Positions 22,511 through 34,096 of a stretch of DNA of 64,000 bases are shown piece after piece (the stretch's first letter is position 1; every line of letters starts with the position of its first letter). This stretch comes from Mallotus nudiflorus (lineage: Eukaryota; Streptophyta; Magnoliopsida; Malpighiales; Euphorbiaceae): contig CANTUR010000240.1 in the NCBI GenBank assembly GCA_947683625.1, forward strand, positions 124,001 through 188,000, in the 5' to 3' direction. Below the pieces are notes generated by a model. The model saw only the letters and a program-made list of their open reading frames with translations. It had not been told where the DNA came from and made no database searches. The position numbers were made by a program, and so were the translations under genes.

Positions 22511-23152
22511 ATGACAAAACCAGAAAGCTCTTCTGTTCCCTCTTCTACTCCCTCTGTAATATGTGATTATAAGTATGTGCCAACTAAGTCTGTTGTCGTT
22601 ACCCTATCACCCCCCATCAACCAAACCACCCAGAAAAAGATCGACTACTTGTATGAATTTACTTACCTTCCTGAAGATCAAAAGATTGAAGAATCAAAAT
22701 TCCCCCTGTTGAACCCTTATGATGCCTTTTCAAAATCCAAAATAAACTGGAAACAATCTTTTAAAGCTCTTGTAAACCGACCCACTTCCTCTATAAAAGA
22801 ATATGTTCAAGCCTCCAGTTTTGATCAACACCATATACCAGCCTCTCAGACAGAACAATTTGTGACCTTAGAAATTCCTCCAGAATTTCTAAGAACTTGG
22901 CTAAACCAGGGATACACTCATATCCACTTTGGAGCTATAAGGTTAGGACTCTCCTACCATGGCAGAGCAGGGCAACCTATTTTCTTTAGGGTCGCTCTTT
23001 TGGATTCTAGATATAAACAGTATCAACATGCTGTAATTGGGACCGTAGAGACATCTTTAAATGCTGGCTCAGTATTCTTTACATTTTTCCCAAATTATAA
23101 TCTGGCCCTTTCTGATCCCCATGCCTTGACAACTTTAAAAGTCCAACTCTAA
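22511..23152 (+). pseudogene. Pararetrovirus movement protein region, copy B
   Basis: 213 codons from MTKPESSS to a TAA at 23150-23152 where copy C has CAA. The region belongs to the caulimovirid movement protein (30K superfamily), which in active viruses targets plasmodesmata for cell-to-cell passage. Visible support: 'HIHFGAIRLGLSYHGRAGQP' (137-156), the L-x-D-x-R pattern 'LLDSRYKQYQHA' (163-174), 'GTVETSLNAGSV' (177-188) and 'FFPNYNLALSDP' (192-203), in the usual order. The start is chosen because it is the first Met after the primer site and is shared by B, C and fragment D. It is a dead remnant: the frame should run on into the following region. Confidence 0.85.
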
Positions 23153-24247
23153 ATCCTTGGTGCTGAACAAATTTCCACAGCCAAAGTAGCCACCCTTCAC
23201 TACCAAATTGTCTACCGTCTCCAAAACCATGCTATCAACTTGTCACTACCATGTGTCCAAAATGATGCTTTATTCATAAAAGCAGACTCTCATAATACTC
23301 CCACGTGCATTCACACACCCAAACAAATTTCTAGGAATGATTTGTTAAAATTATTCCCAGAAAAGTGGATCACCAATTATGAGAAGTTGCATGAGACAGT
23401 GGAGCCAATTCAAGGTACAGACCCTGTGCATATCCAAAGATCTGATGGATCAGTTGATACGATCTTTAGGAGAAAACAAGAAACTCCTACAGTTTTTAAT
23501 ACACAGTTCATGATCAATCCTTGGGATCCAGAAGATAACATCCCTGTAGCCTCTTTTGATAATTTTGGAAGACCAGTCTATGCTTTTAAGCGTAATGGTC
23601 ACTGTTATTTTGATTATTATGATTGTGATGATTGTTATGCTGCATCCTACTTTGATGATGATGAGAAGAAAAAGAAAAAGAAGAAGTCTCCAGGAAAATA
23701 TAGTGAAAAGGAATTTAGAAGAAGATATGAAGATGGAGATTCAAGCATCTGCACTCTGGGACAACCTTCAGGAAAATATGATTATCTTGTATCATATTCT
23801 CCTCCTACTTGGTACAAACCACCAGCTACTCAAAATATTCCTCCTGGACCTTGCAAACCTCAAATACCTCCGTCCCAGCCAAAAGATAAGGCAACTCCTC
23901 TCCCATGTTACAAAAAAGCTTTGAAATGGGTAAGAAAAGAAAACTCAGCTGAGATCCAAAAGCCAAAGTCTTTACCCCAAATCTGTATGTTCCAACCCAC
24001 AGATTTTCCTCCTTTAACCAAAGAACCAAAAAACCAAATTACCATGCAACCTTTTATCCTGGAATCAAACATTGTTGATGCAGATGGCAGACCTAGACAA
24101 ACAACTCTGGCTAAAGCAGTAGTCAACTGGCAGACACAAAATGCTTGTGCTCAAAATCAAAAATTGAAGCTTATTGAAGAAAAGATTGATGGAGTTGTTG
24201 AACATATGAATTTGGCAGAAAAAAAGTTCCAGGCCTTTGAAAAATGA
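23153..24247 (+). pseudogene. Pararetrovirus post-movement-protein linker, copy B
   Basis: Continues in the frame of the movement protein to a TGA at 24245-24247, where copy A has CGA. Features: 'NPWDPEDNIPVASFDNFGRP', an acidic-to-basic switch (DDDEKKKKKKK), and a Pro/Tyr-rich stretch ending before MQPFILES. I recognise no enzyme. By position this is the region between movement and coat proteins, possibly including a virion-associated segment because a coiled coil starts at its end. Confidence 0.75.
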
Positions 24248-24628
24248 ATGACAGTCGTTCATACAGAATTACAAAGGCAGATAGAGATGAAGCACCAGGA
24301 ACTTATGCGAATCATCAGCAACAAAGGCACATTGAATAGCATTCAAATGAAAGAAACAGAAATTTTAAACTTGAAAGCCCAGGTTGACCAACTTGAAAAG
24401 GATCTTAAAAGAAAGAAAGAAGAGTTGTCCTCACAAACCTCTTCAAAATCCTTCTCTCCAGATCCTTTGGGTCTTTTGTACAGCCCTTATTCAATTCCCA
24501 GTTCACCATACACAGCCTCTTCCACCCAATCTTTATTTCCTGCACCAACAGCCCCCTTGAATATTCCTCCAAATTTTCAAGGATTTAAATCCTCATCAAA
24601 AAACCCCCTCTCAAACACAGTCCTCTGA
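24248..24628 (+). pseudogene. Pararetrovirus coiled-coil region, copy B
   Basis: 126 codons dominated by charged heptads ('ILNLKAQVDQLEKDLKRKKE') followed by a Ser/Pro/Tyr-rich tract. It resembles in style the coiled-coil virion-associated protein of other caulimovirids, though that equivalence is inference. The frame ends early because the A-run near 24600 is one base longer than in copy A. Confidence 0.7.
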
Positions 24629-25331
24629 TGAAACAACAGCAAAGAAAGGAAAAACAGTCCATTTCTCTCAAACTGAGAAACCTAAAACAACACCTTCTGA
24701 ATCATTACCCAAAAATACCGCACCAACCTCATGACCAAAAGAGCCAGAACACCCTCTAATGATGGTGAATCCTATCTCTTCCTTTTTGGAAAAATGTGCT
24801 GAAAATGTCATGCCCAGCTTTTCAATTGAATCCGATTCAAAAGAAAGTCCATCTTCTGAATCTTCAGAAAGTGACTCTGATTCGGATTATGAAATACCCT
24901 ACCAATTGATGGCTGATGATGCTACATCTTCTAGAGGACCTCAAGTTGAAGAAGTTGATGATCCAAAAGAAGAATTTGAATAGCCCAGAACACCGCAGCC
25001 AAATTTGCAGACAAATTTCCAAAAAAATACTGGAAATTACTTCACCCTGGATGATGTTCCTCCTTCACATTACAGGAATAGATTTCTGGAATTTAGAGCA
25101 TGGATAGTTGGACAAATGCTTATTCCTGGAGCAGAAATCAGGGTTGTTATTGAAACATTTCTTGCAAAAATGGTGGGAAAGCTAGCAAACTGGTATGCTT
25201 CTCTCAATGCTTATGCTAGAACCCAGTTGATGGATGCCACATCACCAGAAGATTTCCTAGGACTCTTGCATTATGAGTTCTTAGGAAAATGGGATGATGA
25301 TCTTGAAGTTGCATGAAAGGAGTATTACCAG
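24629..25331 (+). pseudogene. Pararetrovirus coat protein N-terminal part, copy B
   Basis: Acidic Ser/Asp-rich leader (SSESSESDSDSDYE) and coat protein core, with 'RNRFLEFRAWIVGQMLIPGA' and 'NWYASLNAYARTQLMDATS'. It is broken by a TGA at 24732-24734 (C has TCA), a TAG at 24981-24983 (C has CAG) and a TGA at 25314-25316 (A and C have CGA). Confidence 0.8.
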
Positions 25332-26924
25332 ATGAAATGTTGTTCACTACAAAGAAAAGATCTAGAAAGACATTTCCAAAATATGTCTACTAGATTTTAC
25401 CTGTTAGGAGGCACTGCTAATCCTGATTTAAAACAAGCCTTTTTGGCTTCTATTCCTGAGTTTCTTGCCTCTCGAATGTTTTTAATCCTTCAACAATCAA
25501 ATTACAAAGTTGGAGATGTGCCAATGGGACATTTGTATCAGATCATGATTCAGGCTCATACACAGTTATGTGATCAAAGGAAGATGATTAAACTGTCTCT
25601 GGGCAGTAGGAAGAATCCTTTGGGAAAACTTTCATGTGACAGGCCTGATTTGCAGATCAAATGCAAAGATATTGATGTTTGCGTTTGTCCATCAAAGAAG
25701 AAGAAACATTTCTTCAAACTGAAGAAGAAAGGGAAAAGATCCAAGTTTAAGAAGTGGAAGTATTACAAGAAGAAAAAGTTCCGTGGCAAGAAAAAAACTG
25801 ACAGATGCTACATCTGTGGGAAAAAGGGTCATTTTGCAGAAAGCTGCCCTTCAAAAACAAAGAAGACTAAGCAAATGATTCAACAAATTCAGCAGATCAC
25901 TAAAGTAGATTTGAATGATGCTGATCTTGAGTTTCTCTTTTCAGAAGAAGAAGAAGCTTCACCAGAATGTGTTTTTGCTATAGGCCAAGAGGCAGACTCA
26001 GAAATTTCCAGCTCTGAAACAGAGTCCTGGGATGACCAGTTTTTAATTGGTGGTGATAATAAAGACATGATAGCCCTAACTCATGAAAAACATCCAATAC
26101 CTTTGTTCCTTATCCAAATTTACCCAACCAGTTATTCCAAACCCATAAAACTTGTAGCCTTGATCGACACTGGAGCCAAAACTACCATTCTCAACCCAAA
26201 AGCCTTGCCTAAAGAATGTTGGAAACATCATTCTGAGTATTTCTCTACAGCTAATGGAGAATTACTTGAAACTAGCCTTAAAACCAGACACCCAATAAAG
26301 ATCCAATTCTTTCCAAATTGTTACACCTGGACACATGTTCTTGGATCTTCCTTACCTGGAAAAGATATTGTCATTGGCTTTGATGTCTATTGGAAGATGA
26401 AAGACTTGAGAATTCTTCCAAATGGACTCAAGTTCAAGAAATACTTTCAACCATTCACCAATATTTCATCTATCCTTTTTGTTGACCAAACCATTTCTCA
26501 ACCAAACCTTCAAACTATTCATGAGTTCTTATTAAGAGAATGCAGTGCTCAGTCTCATACAGAGTTTCTTCAGAAATGCTCATCACCATTGTGGAAAAAT
26601 GAGGAGTTCTTCATCTCCTTACCTTTCAAACAAAATGAAGATGTTAACCCAACAAAGGCAACTCATCCAGGAATGACTCCCTCTGATCTTAAATTGGCAA
26701 TTGAAGAATGCAACCAATTGGAAGACCAAGGCCTAGTTGCTCCCACAAAATCAGAATGGACATGCCAAGCTTTTTATGTAAACAAAAGATCAGAACAAGT
26801 TCATGGGAAGAAAAGATTGGTGATTGACTATCAGCCTTTGAATTTCTTCCTCAGGGATGACAAATTCCCTTTGCCAAAAATTTCCTCATTATTTGCATTT
26901 TTGGCGGGAGCTAAAATCTTTTAA
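25332..26924 (+). pseudogene. Pararetrovirus coat protein C-terminal part, protease and RT start, copy B
   Basis: 530 codons. The zinc knuckle here is complete, CYICGKKGHFAESC, unlike copies A and C. It is followed by the protease motif IDTGA and the N-terminal RT blocks, including LVIDYQPLN. The frame ends at a TAA (26922-26924) within the motif block preceding FDLKAG, where A and C have TCA. This is the best copy for the conserved coat protein and protease residues, but it is interrupted on both sides. Confidence 0.85.
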
Positions 26925-27957
26925 AAATATTATTTGAAGGCTGGATTTTGGCAACTTGGAATCAAAGAGGGAAGACAGATACAAAACGGGCTTTTGTATT
27001 CCAAACAGACACTATCAATGGAATGTGCTGCCTTTTGGACTCAAAGTAGCCCCATCACTATTCCAACGGGCTATGATCAAAATCTTTGAGCCCATCCTCT
27101 CCAGCGCTCTTGTTTATATTGATGATATTCTTTTATTTTCTGCAGATATAAAAGCCCATGAGAAACTGCTCCAACAGTTTGCTAATCTTGTACGACATTA
27201 TGGTGTTATGCTTTCACCCACCAAAATGTTCATTGGTCAAACAGAGATAGATTTCTTAGAATGAAATTCAAAGAAGGGAAGTATCTTCCAGGTCCTCATG
27301 TTGCAACAGAACTGGATAAATTTCCAAAGAAAATCTTTCTGTCAAACAAATCAGACAAGTTCTTGGCATTATCAATTATCTCAGGGATTTCATTCCTCAC
27401 TTGATAAAGAAGACAGCCCCTCTCAGAGCTCTTCTAAGAAAGAATCCTCCACCATGGTCCTCAGAACAAACAGAAGCTTTTGAACAACTCAGAATTTGCA
27501 TAAAGAATCTTCCTGATCTCCAGATTCTCTCCACAGGAAAAAGAATTCTTCAAACAGATGCAAGCGATCAATTTTGGGGGAGCTATTCTTTTAGAAGAGG
27601 ATGACAATAAGAAAAAACGGATTTGTGCTCATGCTAGTGGAAAGTTCACAGACGCAGAATGCCATTATCACTCAACCTTTAAAGAGGTCTTTGCAGTTAA
27701 ATATGGCAATAAAAAAGTTTGAATTCCATCTAATTGGTCATCATTTCAAAGTTATGATAGACTGCTCATGATTTCCAAAAATGCTTGAATTCAAAGGAAA
27801 GACTCTACCGCATCCTCAACTTCTCAGAATGAAAGAATGGTTCAGTAGTATGACTTTGAAGTAGAACACATCAAAGGAGAGGATAACCTATTACCAGATC
27901 TTTTAAGCAGACCACCTTTCTCTTGTGAAAAACCCTTTCAGCTAAAAGTTCCTTCCC
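26925..27957 (+). pseudogene. Pararetrovirus RT-RNase H, copy B (heavily frameshifted)
   Basis: RT remains readable in pieces: 'HYQWNVLPFGLKVAPSLFQR', and YIDDILLFS near 27117-27143. RNase H is recognisable at 27480-27780 (QTDASDQFWG). Compared with copy C there are single-base indels near 26967, 27256, 27327, 27570, 27705, 27848 and 27950, most within short homopolymers, plus nonsense codons. It cannot encode an enzyme. Confidence 0.85.
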
Positions 27958-29045
27958 ATGCTATATATGTATCAAACTATTAATGCCAACTTTCTTGAAA
28001 AAGGTATTCCTCCATCCTTACCATCACACATTTCTATGACCATCCTTAATCAAAAGGTAAGAACTCAAATTTTTAAACTTCAATCCGAACTAATCAGAAA
28101 ATATGGGTTAGATTTTTTTCACAAATTAGGCTTTTATCCTATCTATCCTTTCACCTGTACTTTCAGCTTCCTAAACCAAAGTCCTGGAAACCAATTTTAT
28201 TGGCCTCCTGAATTATTAATCCTATTTTGGTATCTTTGTCATCTATATTGGATCTCATTTGATCTTCAACCATTAAAGCTTGCAAGGTATATCAGCCTGC
28301 TTGAGAAGAATGAAGGTCTGAATCCACATTTGTCAACATTTCTTAAATGGTTCCAGAATTTGTCAATATGGAAATCTTATTTGACAAATGAAGCTTATAC
28401 TCAACATGTGGCACCTCCTCTCGAATGTCATACTATCATCACCTTCAAAAGAACTTTCTTCAAAGCTAAAGGTGTTTTCACTGATGTACCATGTTTTAAT
28501 ATCTATGGGACTTATAGACACTCAATGATGCACTATATTACCATAGATACCACAGATCCTTCACCATGGAGAGAATTTCAAAGACACATGTTCGAAAAAA
28601 ATGGTATTATTCCAAAGGAGATATGGCAAATATATCTGATGATGCCCCATGGGAAATATTTCCTCCTGATTATGGGAAACAGCTGTTAGCAGACAAAGAA
28701 TATTAGGAAAAGACACAAAGGACTACATCAATCCCGTCTCACATGCAAATTGATGATCCTTATCAAGCCAGCTCATCTGATCCTTATCAAGACAGCTCAT
28801 CTGATCCTTATCAAGACAGCTCATCTGATCCTTATCAAGATAGCACATCTGATCCTTATCAAGCCAGCTCATCTGCAGAACAGATATGGTTAAACTCTTT
28901 CAAATCAAATAATTCAGAGGACCCATGTATGCCAATAGCAGGACACTCACAAGATCCTGACGAAGACTTTTACCATAGTGAAGACAGTGTTGAAGATAAG
29001 AATCTATCTCCAAGTCACGAGCCAATTAGTCATAAATGGTTGTAA
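27958..29045 (+). pseudogene. Pararetrovirus polyprotein C-terminal region, copy B
   Basis: Downstream of RNase H, about 360 codons shared with A and C and rich in aromatic residues ('LLILFWYLCHLYWISF'), with no family I recognise. It ends with the DPYQ repeats and an acidic tail (HSQDPDEDFYHSEDS). The frame shifts near 28627, and a TAG at about 28705 replaces a Trp codon (TGG) present in A and C. Confidence 0.8.
28755..28874 (+). repeat. 24-bp coding tandem repeat, five units (copy B)
   Basis: Five 24-bp units encoding DPYQ(A/D)SSS; the fourth unit has a Ser-to-Thr change. Confidence 0.95.
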
Positions 29046-29146
29046 TTTAAAGATGTTACTTTATCAGTGGATATCTATCCATGTTTGTCTATTTATCTTT
29101 AGTTGTTTGTTTGCTTGTAGGCCTTCTTTTATCTCAGCTCCTTCTC

Positions 29147-29153
29147 TATATAA
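29147..29153 (+). promoter_or_regulatory. TATA box of the pregenomic RNA promoter between copies B and C
   Basis: TATATAA in CTCTATATAAGGAG, about 100 bp after the end of the B polyprotein. It would direct an RNA starting about 30 bp downstream and reading through copy C. Confidence 0.7.
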
Positions 29154-29211
29154 GGAGCTTTCTGTCTTAGTTGAAAGGCAGAACCCCTCTTGTAAAAATT
29201 TTCAGAAGCTA

Positions 29212-29217
29212 AATAAA
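29212..29217 (+). terminator. Poly(A) signal between copies B and C
   Basis: AATAAA about 60 nt after the TATA box, the same spacing as in the other copies. Confidence 0.65.
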
Positions 29218-29470
29218 CCATGGCCTTTTAAAAAGTCTTTCTTCTTCTCTAGCAGTTATATTATGAATTACAATTATTCCACATATCTAAATTAAGGAGT
29301 ATGCTCTGTACTTGCCTCTATGAAGGATCTGGTACATCAGAAACTTAATTAAGAAAATGATCCAGTAACCAACTCTATTTAAGATTATAATTTATAGTTG
29401 TATAGATTATAAAAAGGGGGACAGGCTGTCTGGCCGGAAATTGGTTGTGTGATGCTATAAGTACGGCTTT

Positions 29471-29586
29471 GGCTAGTCCATGATATAATCTGTATAGCTA
29501 TGAAATATAATTTTAATGGAGCTCTGGAGGCTAGTCCATGATATAATTTGTATAGCTATGAAATATAATTTTAATGGAGCTCTAGA
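29471..29586 (+). repeat. 58-bp tandem duplication in the leader upstream of copy C
   Basis: Two adjacent 58-bp units (29471-29528 and 29529-29586) starting 'ggctagtccatgatataat' and ending 'ggagctct(g/a)ga', directly upstream of the primer site. Copies A, B, D and the region after C have one unit, so this is specific to the B-C boundary. Confidence 0.9.
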
Positions 29587-29590
29587 AAAT

Positions 29591-29603
29591 TGGTATCAGA
29601 GCC
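29591..29603 (+). other. Pararetrovirus primer-binding site, copy C
   Basis: TGGTATCAGAGCC, an exact match to the usual complement of plant initiator tRNA-Met; the least mutated primer site in the array. Confidence 0.85.
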
Positions 29604-29669
29604 TTGTTTTTGCATAAGGTGGAATTGTTATAATTCATATGAAGATTGAAAGAGAAGAAATTCTTAAAC

Positions 29670-30366
29670 ATGACAAAACCAGAAAGCTCTTCTGTTCCCT
29701 CTTCTACTCCCTTTGTAATATGTGATTATAAGTATGTGCCAACTAAGTCTGTTGCCGTTACCCTATCACCCCCCATCAACCAAACCACCCAGAAAAAGAC
29801 CAACTACTTGTATGAATTTACTTACCTTTCTGAAGATCAAAAGATTGAAGAATCAAAATTCCCCCTGTTGAACCCTTATGATGCCTTTTCAAAATCCAAA
29901 ATAAACTGGGAAACAATCTTTTAAAGCTCTTGTAAACCGACCCACTTCCTCTATAAAAGAATATGTTCAAGCCTCCAGTTTTGATCAACACCATATACCA
30001 GCCTCTCAGACAGAACAATTTGTGACCTTAGAAATTCCTCCAGAATTTCTAAGAACTTGGCTAAACCAGGGATACACTCATATCCACTTTGGAGCTATAA
30101 GGTTAGGACTCTCCTACCATGGCAGAGCAAGGCAACCTGTTTTCTCTAGGATCGCTCTTTTGGATTCTAGATATAAACAGTATCAACATGCTGTAATTGG
30201 GACCGTAGAGACATCTTTAAATGCTGGCTCAGTATTCTTTACATTTTTCCCAAATTATAATCTGGCCCTTTCTGATCCCCATGCCTTGACAACTTTAAAA
30301 GTCCAACTCCAAATCCTTGGTGCTGAACAAATTTCCACAGCCAAAGTAGCCACCCTTCACTACTAA
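29670..30366 (+). pseudogene. Pararetrovirus movement protein region, copy C
   Basis: Same product as at 22511. The first 85 codons are open. An extra G near 29908 then shifts the frame, and reading resumes in another frame at 30022 with 'HIHFGAIRLGLSYHGRAR'. It ends at TAA 30364-30366, where copy B has CAA. Non-functional. Confidence 0.85.
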
Positions 30367-31917
30367 ATTGTCTACCGTCTCCAAAACCATGCTATCAACT
30401 TGTCACTACCATGTGTCCAAAATGATGCTTTTCTCATAAAAGCAGACTCTCATAATACTCCCACGTGCATTCACACACCCAAACAACTTTTTAGGAATGA
30501 TTTGTTAAAATTATTCCCAGAAAAGTGGATCACCAATTATGAGAAGTTGCATGAGACAGTGGAGCCAATTCAAGGTACAGACCCTGTGCATATCAAAAGA
30601 TCTGATGGATCAGTTGATACGATCTTTAGGAGAAAACAAGAAACTCCTACAGTTTTTAATACACAGTTCATGATCAATCCTTGGGATCCAGAAGATAACA
30701 TCCCTGTAGCCTCTTTTGATAATTTTGGAAGACCAGTCTATGCTTTTAAGTGTAATGGTTACTGTTATTTTGATTATTGTGATTGTGATGATTGTTATGC
30801 TGCATCCTACTTTGATGATGATGAGAAGAAAAAGAAAAAGAAGAAGTCTCCAGGAAAATATAGTGAAAAGGAATTCAGAAGAAGATATGAAGATGGAGAT
30901 TCAAGCATCTGCACTCTGGGACAACCTTCAGGAAAATATGATTATCTTGTATCATATTCTCCTCCTGCTTGGTACAAACCACCAGCTACTCAAAATATTC
31001 CTCCTGAACCTTGCAAACCTCAAATACCTCCATCCCAGCCAAAAGCTAAGGCAACTCCTCTCCCATGTTACAAAAAAGCTTTGAAATGGGTAAGAAAAGA
31101 AAACTCAGCTGAGATCCAAAAGCCAAAGTCTTTACCCCAAATCTGTATGTTCCAACCCACAGATTTTCCTCCTTTAACCAAAGAAACAAAAAACCAAATT
31201 ACCATGCAACCTTTTATCCTGGAATCAAACATTATTGATGCAGATGGCAGACCTAGACAAACAACTCTGGCTAAAGCAGTAGTCAACTGGCAGACACAAA
31301 ATGCTTATGCTCAAAATCAAAAATTGAAGCTTATTGAAGAAAAGATTGATGGAGTTGCTGAACATATGAATTTGGCAGAAAAAAAGTTCCAGGCCTTTGA
31401 AAAATGAATGACAGCCGTTCATACAGAATTACAAAGGCAGATAGAGATGAAGCACCAGGAACTTATGCGAATCATCAGCAACAAAGGCACATTGAATAGC
31501 ATTCAAATGAAAGAAACAGAAATTTTAAACTTGAAAGCCCAGGTTGACCAACTTGAAAAGGATCTTAAAAGAAAGAAAGAAGAGTTGTCCTCACAAACCT
31601 CTTCAAAATCCTTCTCTCCAGATCCTTTGGGTCTTTTGTACAGCCCTTATTCAATTCCCAGTTCACCATACACAGCCTCTTCCACCCAATCTTTATTTCC
31701 TGCACCAACAGCCCCCTTGAATATTCCTCCAAATTTTCAAGGATTTAAATCCCAATAAAAAACCCCCTCTCAAACACAGTCCTCTGATGAAACAACAGCA
31801 AAGAAAGGAAAAATAGTCCATTTCTCTCAAACTGAGAAACCTAAAACAACACCTTCTGAATCATTACCTAAAAATACCTCACCAACCTCATCACCAAAAG
31901 AGCCAGAACACCCTCTA
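30367..31917 (+). pseudogene. Pararetrovirus linker and coiled-coil region, copy C
   Basis: Equivalent of 23153-24758 in copy B: 'NPWDPEDNIPVASFDNFGRP', the DDDEKKKKKKK switch, the coiled coil and the Ser/Pro-rich tract. It is interrupted by TGA at 31405-31407 (same codon as in B; CGA in A) and TAA at 31756-31758, in a short stretch that differs from both other copies. Confidence 0.8.
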
Positions 31918-32491
31918 ATGATGGTGAATCCTATCTCTTCCTTTTTGGAAAAATGTGCTGAAAATGTCATGCCCAGCTTTTCAATTGAATCCGATTCAAA
32001 AGAAAGTCCATCTTCTGAATCTTCAGAAAGTGACTCTGATTCGGATTATGAAATACCCTACCAATTGATGGCTGATGATGTTACATCTTCTAGAGGACCT
32101 GAAGTTGAAGAAGTTGATGATCCAAAAGAAGAATTTGAACAGCCCAGAACACCGCAGCCAAATTCGCAGACAAATTTCCAAAAAAATACTGGAAATTACT
32201 TCACCCTGGATGATGTTCCTCCTTCACATTACAGGAATAGATTTCTGGAATTTAGAGCATGGATAGCTGGACAAATGCTTATTCCTGGAGCAGAAATCAG
32301 GGTTGTTATTGAAACATTTCTTACAAAAATGGTGGGAAAGCTAGCAAACTGGTATGCTTCTCTCAATGCTTATGCTAGAACCCAGTTGATGGATGCCACA
32401 TCACCAGAAGATTTCCTAGGACTCTTGCATTATGAGTTCTTAGGAAAAATGGGATGATGATCTTGAAGTTGCACGAAATGAGTATTACCAG
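31918..32491 (+). pseudogene. Pararetrovirus coat protein N-terminal part, copy C
   Basis: Open from the acidic SSESSESDSDSDYE region through the coat core to 32457, where one extra A near 32446 shifts the frame. Otherwise it matches copies A and B. Confidence 0.8.
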
Positions 32492-34096
32492 ATGAAATGT
32501 TGTTCACTACAAAGAAAAGATCTAGAAAGACATTTCCAAAATATGTCTACTAGATTTTACCTGTTAGGAGGCACTGCTAATCCTGATTTAAAACAAGCCT
32601 TTTTGGCTTCTATTCCTGAGATTCTTGCCTCTCGAATGTTTTTAATCCTTCAACAATCAAATTACAAAGTTGGAGATGTGCCAATGGGACATTTGTATCA
32701 GATCATGATTCAGGCTCATACACAGTTATGTGATCAAAGGAAGATGATTAAACTGTATCTGGGCAGTAGGAAGAATCCTTTGGGAAAACTTTCATGTGAC
32801 AGGCCTGATTTACAGATCAAATGCAAAGATATTGATGTTTGCATTTGTCCATCAAAGAAGAAGAAACATTTCTTCAAACTGAAGAAGAAAGGGAAAAGAT
32901 CTAAGTTTAAGAAGTGGAAGTATTACAAGAAGAAAAAGTTTCGTGGCAAGAAAAAAATTGACAGATGCTACATCTGTGGGAAAAAGGGTCATTTTGCAAA
33001 AAGCTACCCTTCAAAAACAAAGAAGACAGAGCAAATGATTCAACAAATTCAGCAGATCACTAAAGTAGATTTGAATGATGCTGATCTTGAGTCTCTCTTT
33101 TCAGAAGAAGAAGAAGCTTCACCAGAATGTGTTTTTGCTATAGGCCAAGAGGCAGACTCAGAAATTTCCAGCTCTGAAACAGAGTCCTGGAATGACCAGT
33201 TTTTAATTGGTGGTGATAATAAAGACATGATAGCCCTAACTCATGAAAAACATCCAATACCTTTGTTCCTTATCCAAATTTACCCAACCAGTTATTCCAA
33301 ACCCATAAAACTTGTAGCCTTGATCGACACTGGAGCCAAAACTACCATTCTCAACCCAAAAGCCTTGCCTAAAGAATGTTGGAAACATCATTCTGAATAT
33401 TTCTCTACAGCTAATGGAGAATTACTTGAAACTAGCCTTAAAACCAGACACCCAATAAAGATCCAATTCTTTCCAAATTGTTACACCTGGACACATGTTC
33501 TTGGATCTTCCTTACCTGGAAAAGATATTGTCATTGGCTTTGATGTCTATTGGAAGATGAAAGACTTGAGAATTCTTCCAAATGGACTCAAGTTCAAGAA
33601 ATACTTTCAACCATTCACCAATATTTCATCTATCCTTTTTATTGACCAAACCATTTCTCAACCAAACCTTCAAACTATTCATGAGTTCTTATTAAGAGAA
33701 TGCAGTGCTCAGTCTCATACAGAGTTTCTTCAGAAATGCTCATCACCATTGTGGAAAAATGAGGAGTTCTTCATCTCCTTACCTTTCAAACAAAATGAAG
33801 ATGTCAACCCAACAAAGGCAACTCATCCAGGAATGACTCCCTCTGATCTTAAATTGGCAATTGAAGAATGCAACCAATTGGAAGACCAAGGCCTAATTGC
33901 TCCCACAAAATCAGAATGGGCATGCCAAGCTTTTTATGTAAACAAAAGATCAGAACAAGTTCGTGGGAAGAAAAGATTGGTGATCGACTATCAGCCTTTG
34001 AATTTCTTCCTCAGGGATGACAAATTCCCTTTGCCAAAATTTCCTCATTATTTGCATTTTTGGCGGGAGCTAAAATCTTTTCAAAATTTGATTTGA
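32492..34096 (+). pseudogene. Pararetrovirus coat protein C-terminal part, protease and RT start, copy C
   Basis: 534 codons. The zinc knuckle has tyrosine in place of the final cysteine (CYICGKKGHFAKSY), the same change as in copy A. Protease IDTGA and RT LVIDYQPLN are present. One missing A near 34038 shifts the frame, and RT continues in the overlapping stretch from 34060. Confidence 0.85.

Larger units (their letters stand above)
22307..29400 (+). mobile_element. Petuvirus-like endogenous pararetrovirus, copy B (plus strand)
   Basis: A full set of caulimovirid domains on the plus strand: leader, movement protein (22511), linker, coiled coil, coat protein, protease, RT, RNase H, C-terminal region to 29045, then the regulatory region. 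It is followed tandemly by copy C; the two movement protein start codons are 7159 bp apart. One long polyprotein frame in a genome of about 7.1-7.2 kb matches the organisation of Petuvirus (petunia vein clearing virus). B is the most decayed copy: besides nonsense codons it has many single-base indels from 24600 to 28630. The boundary with C is arbitrary within the shared regulatory region. Confidence 0.9.

Noticed and set aside
23556..23924. 122-codon frame overlapping the pararetrovirus linker (and its twin at 30716-31084)
   Set aside because: Present in both copies only because the underlying sequence is duplicated; out of frame with the recognised polyprotein and without motif.
28955..28975. 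TGACG motif as an as-1-type enhancer for the viral promoter
   Set aside because: A single TGACG inside coding sequence about 180 bp before the TATA box; too short and isolated to claim.
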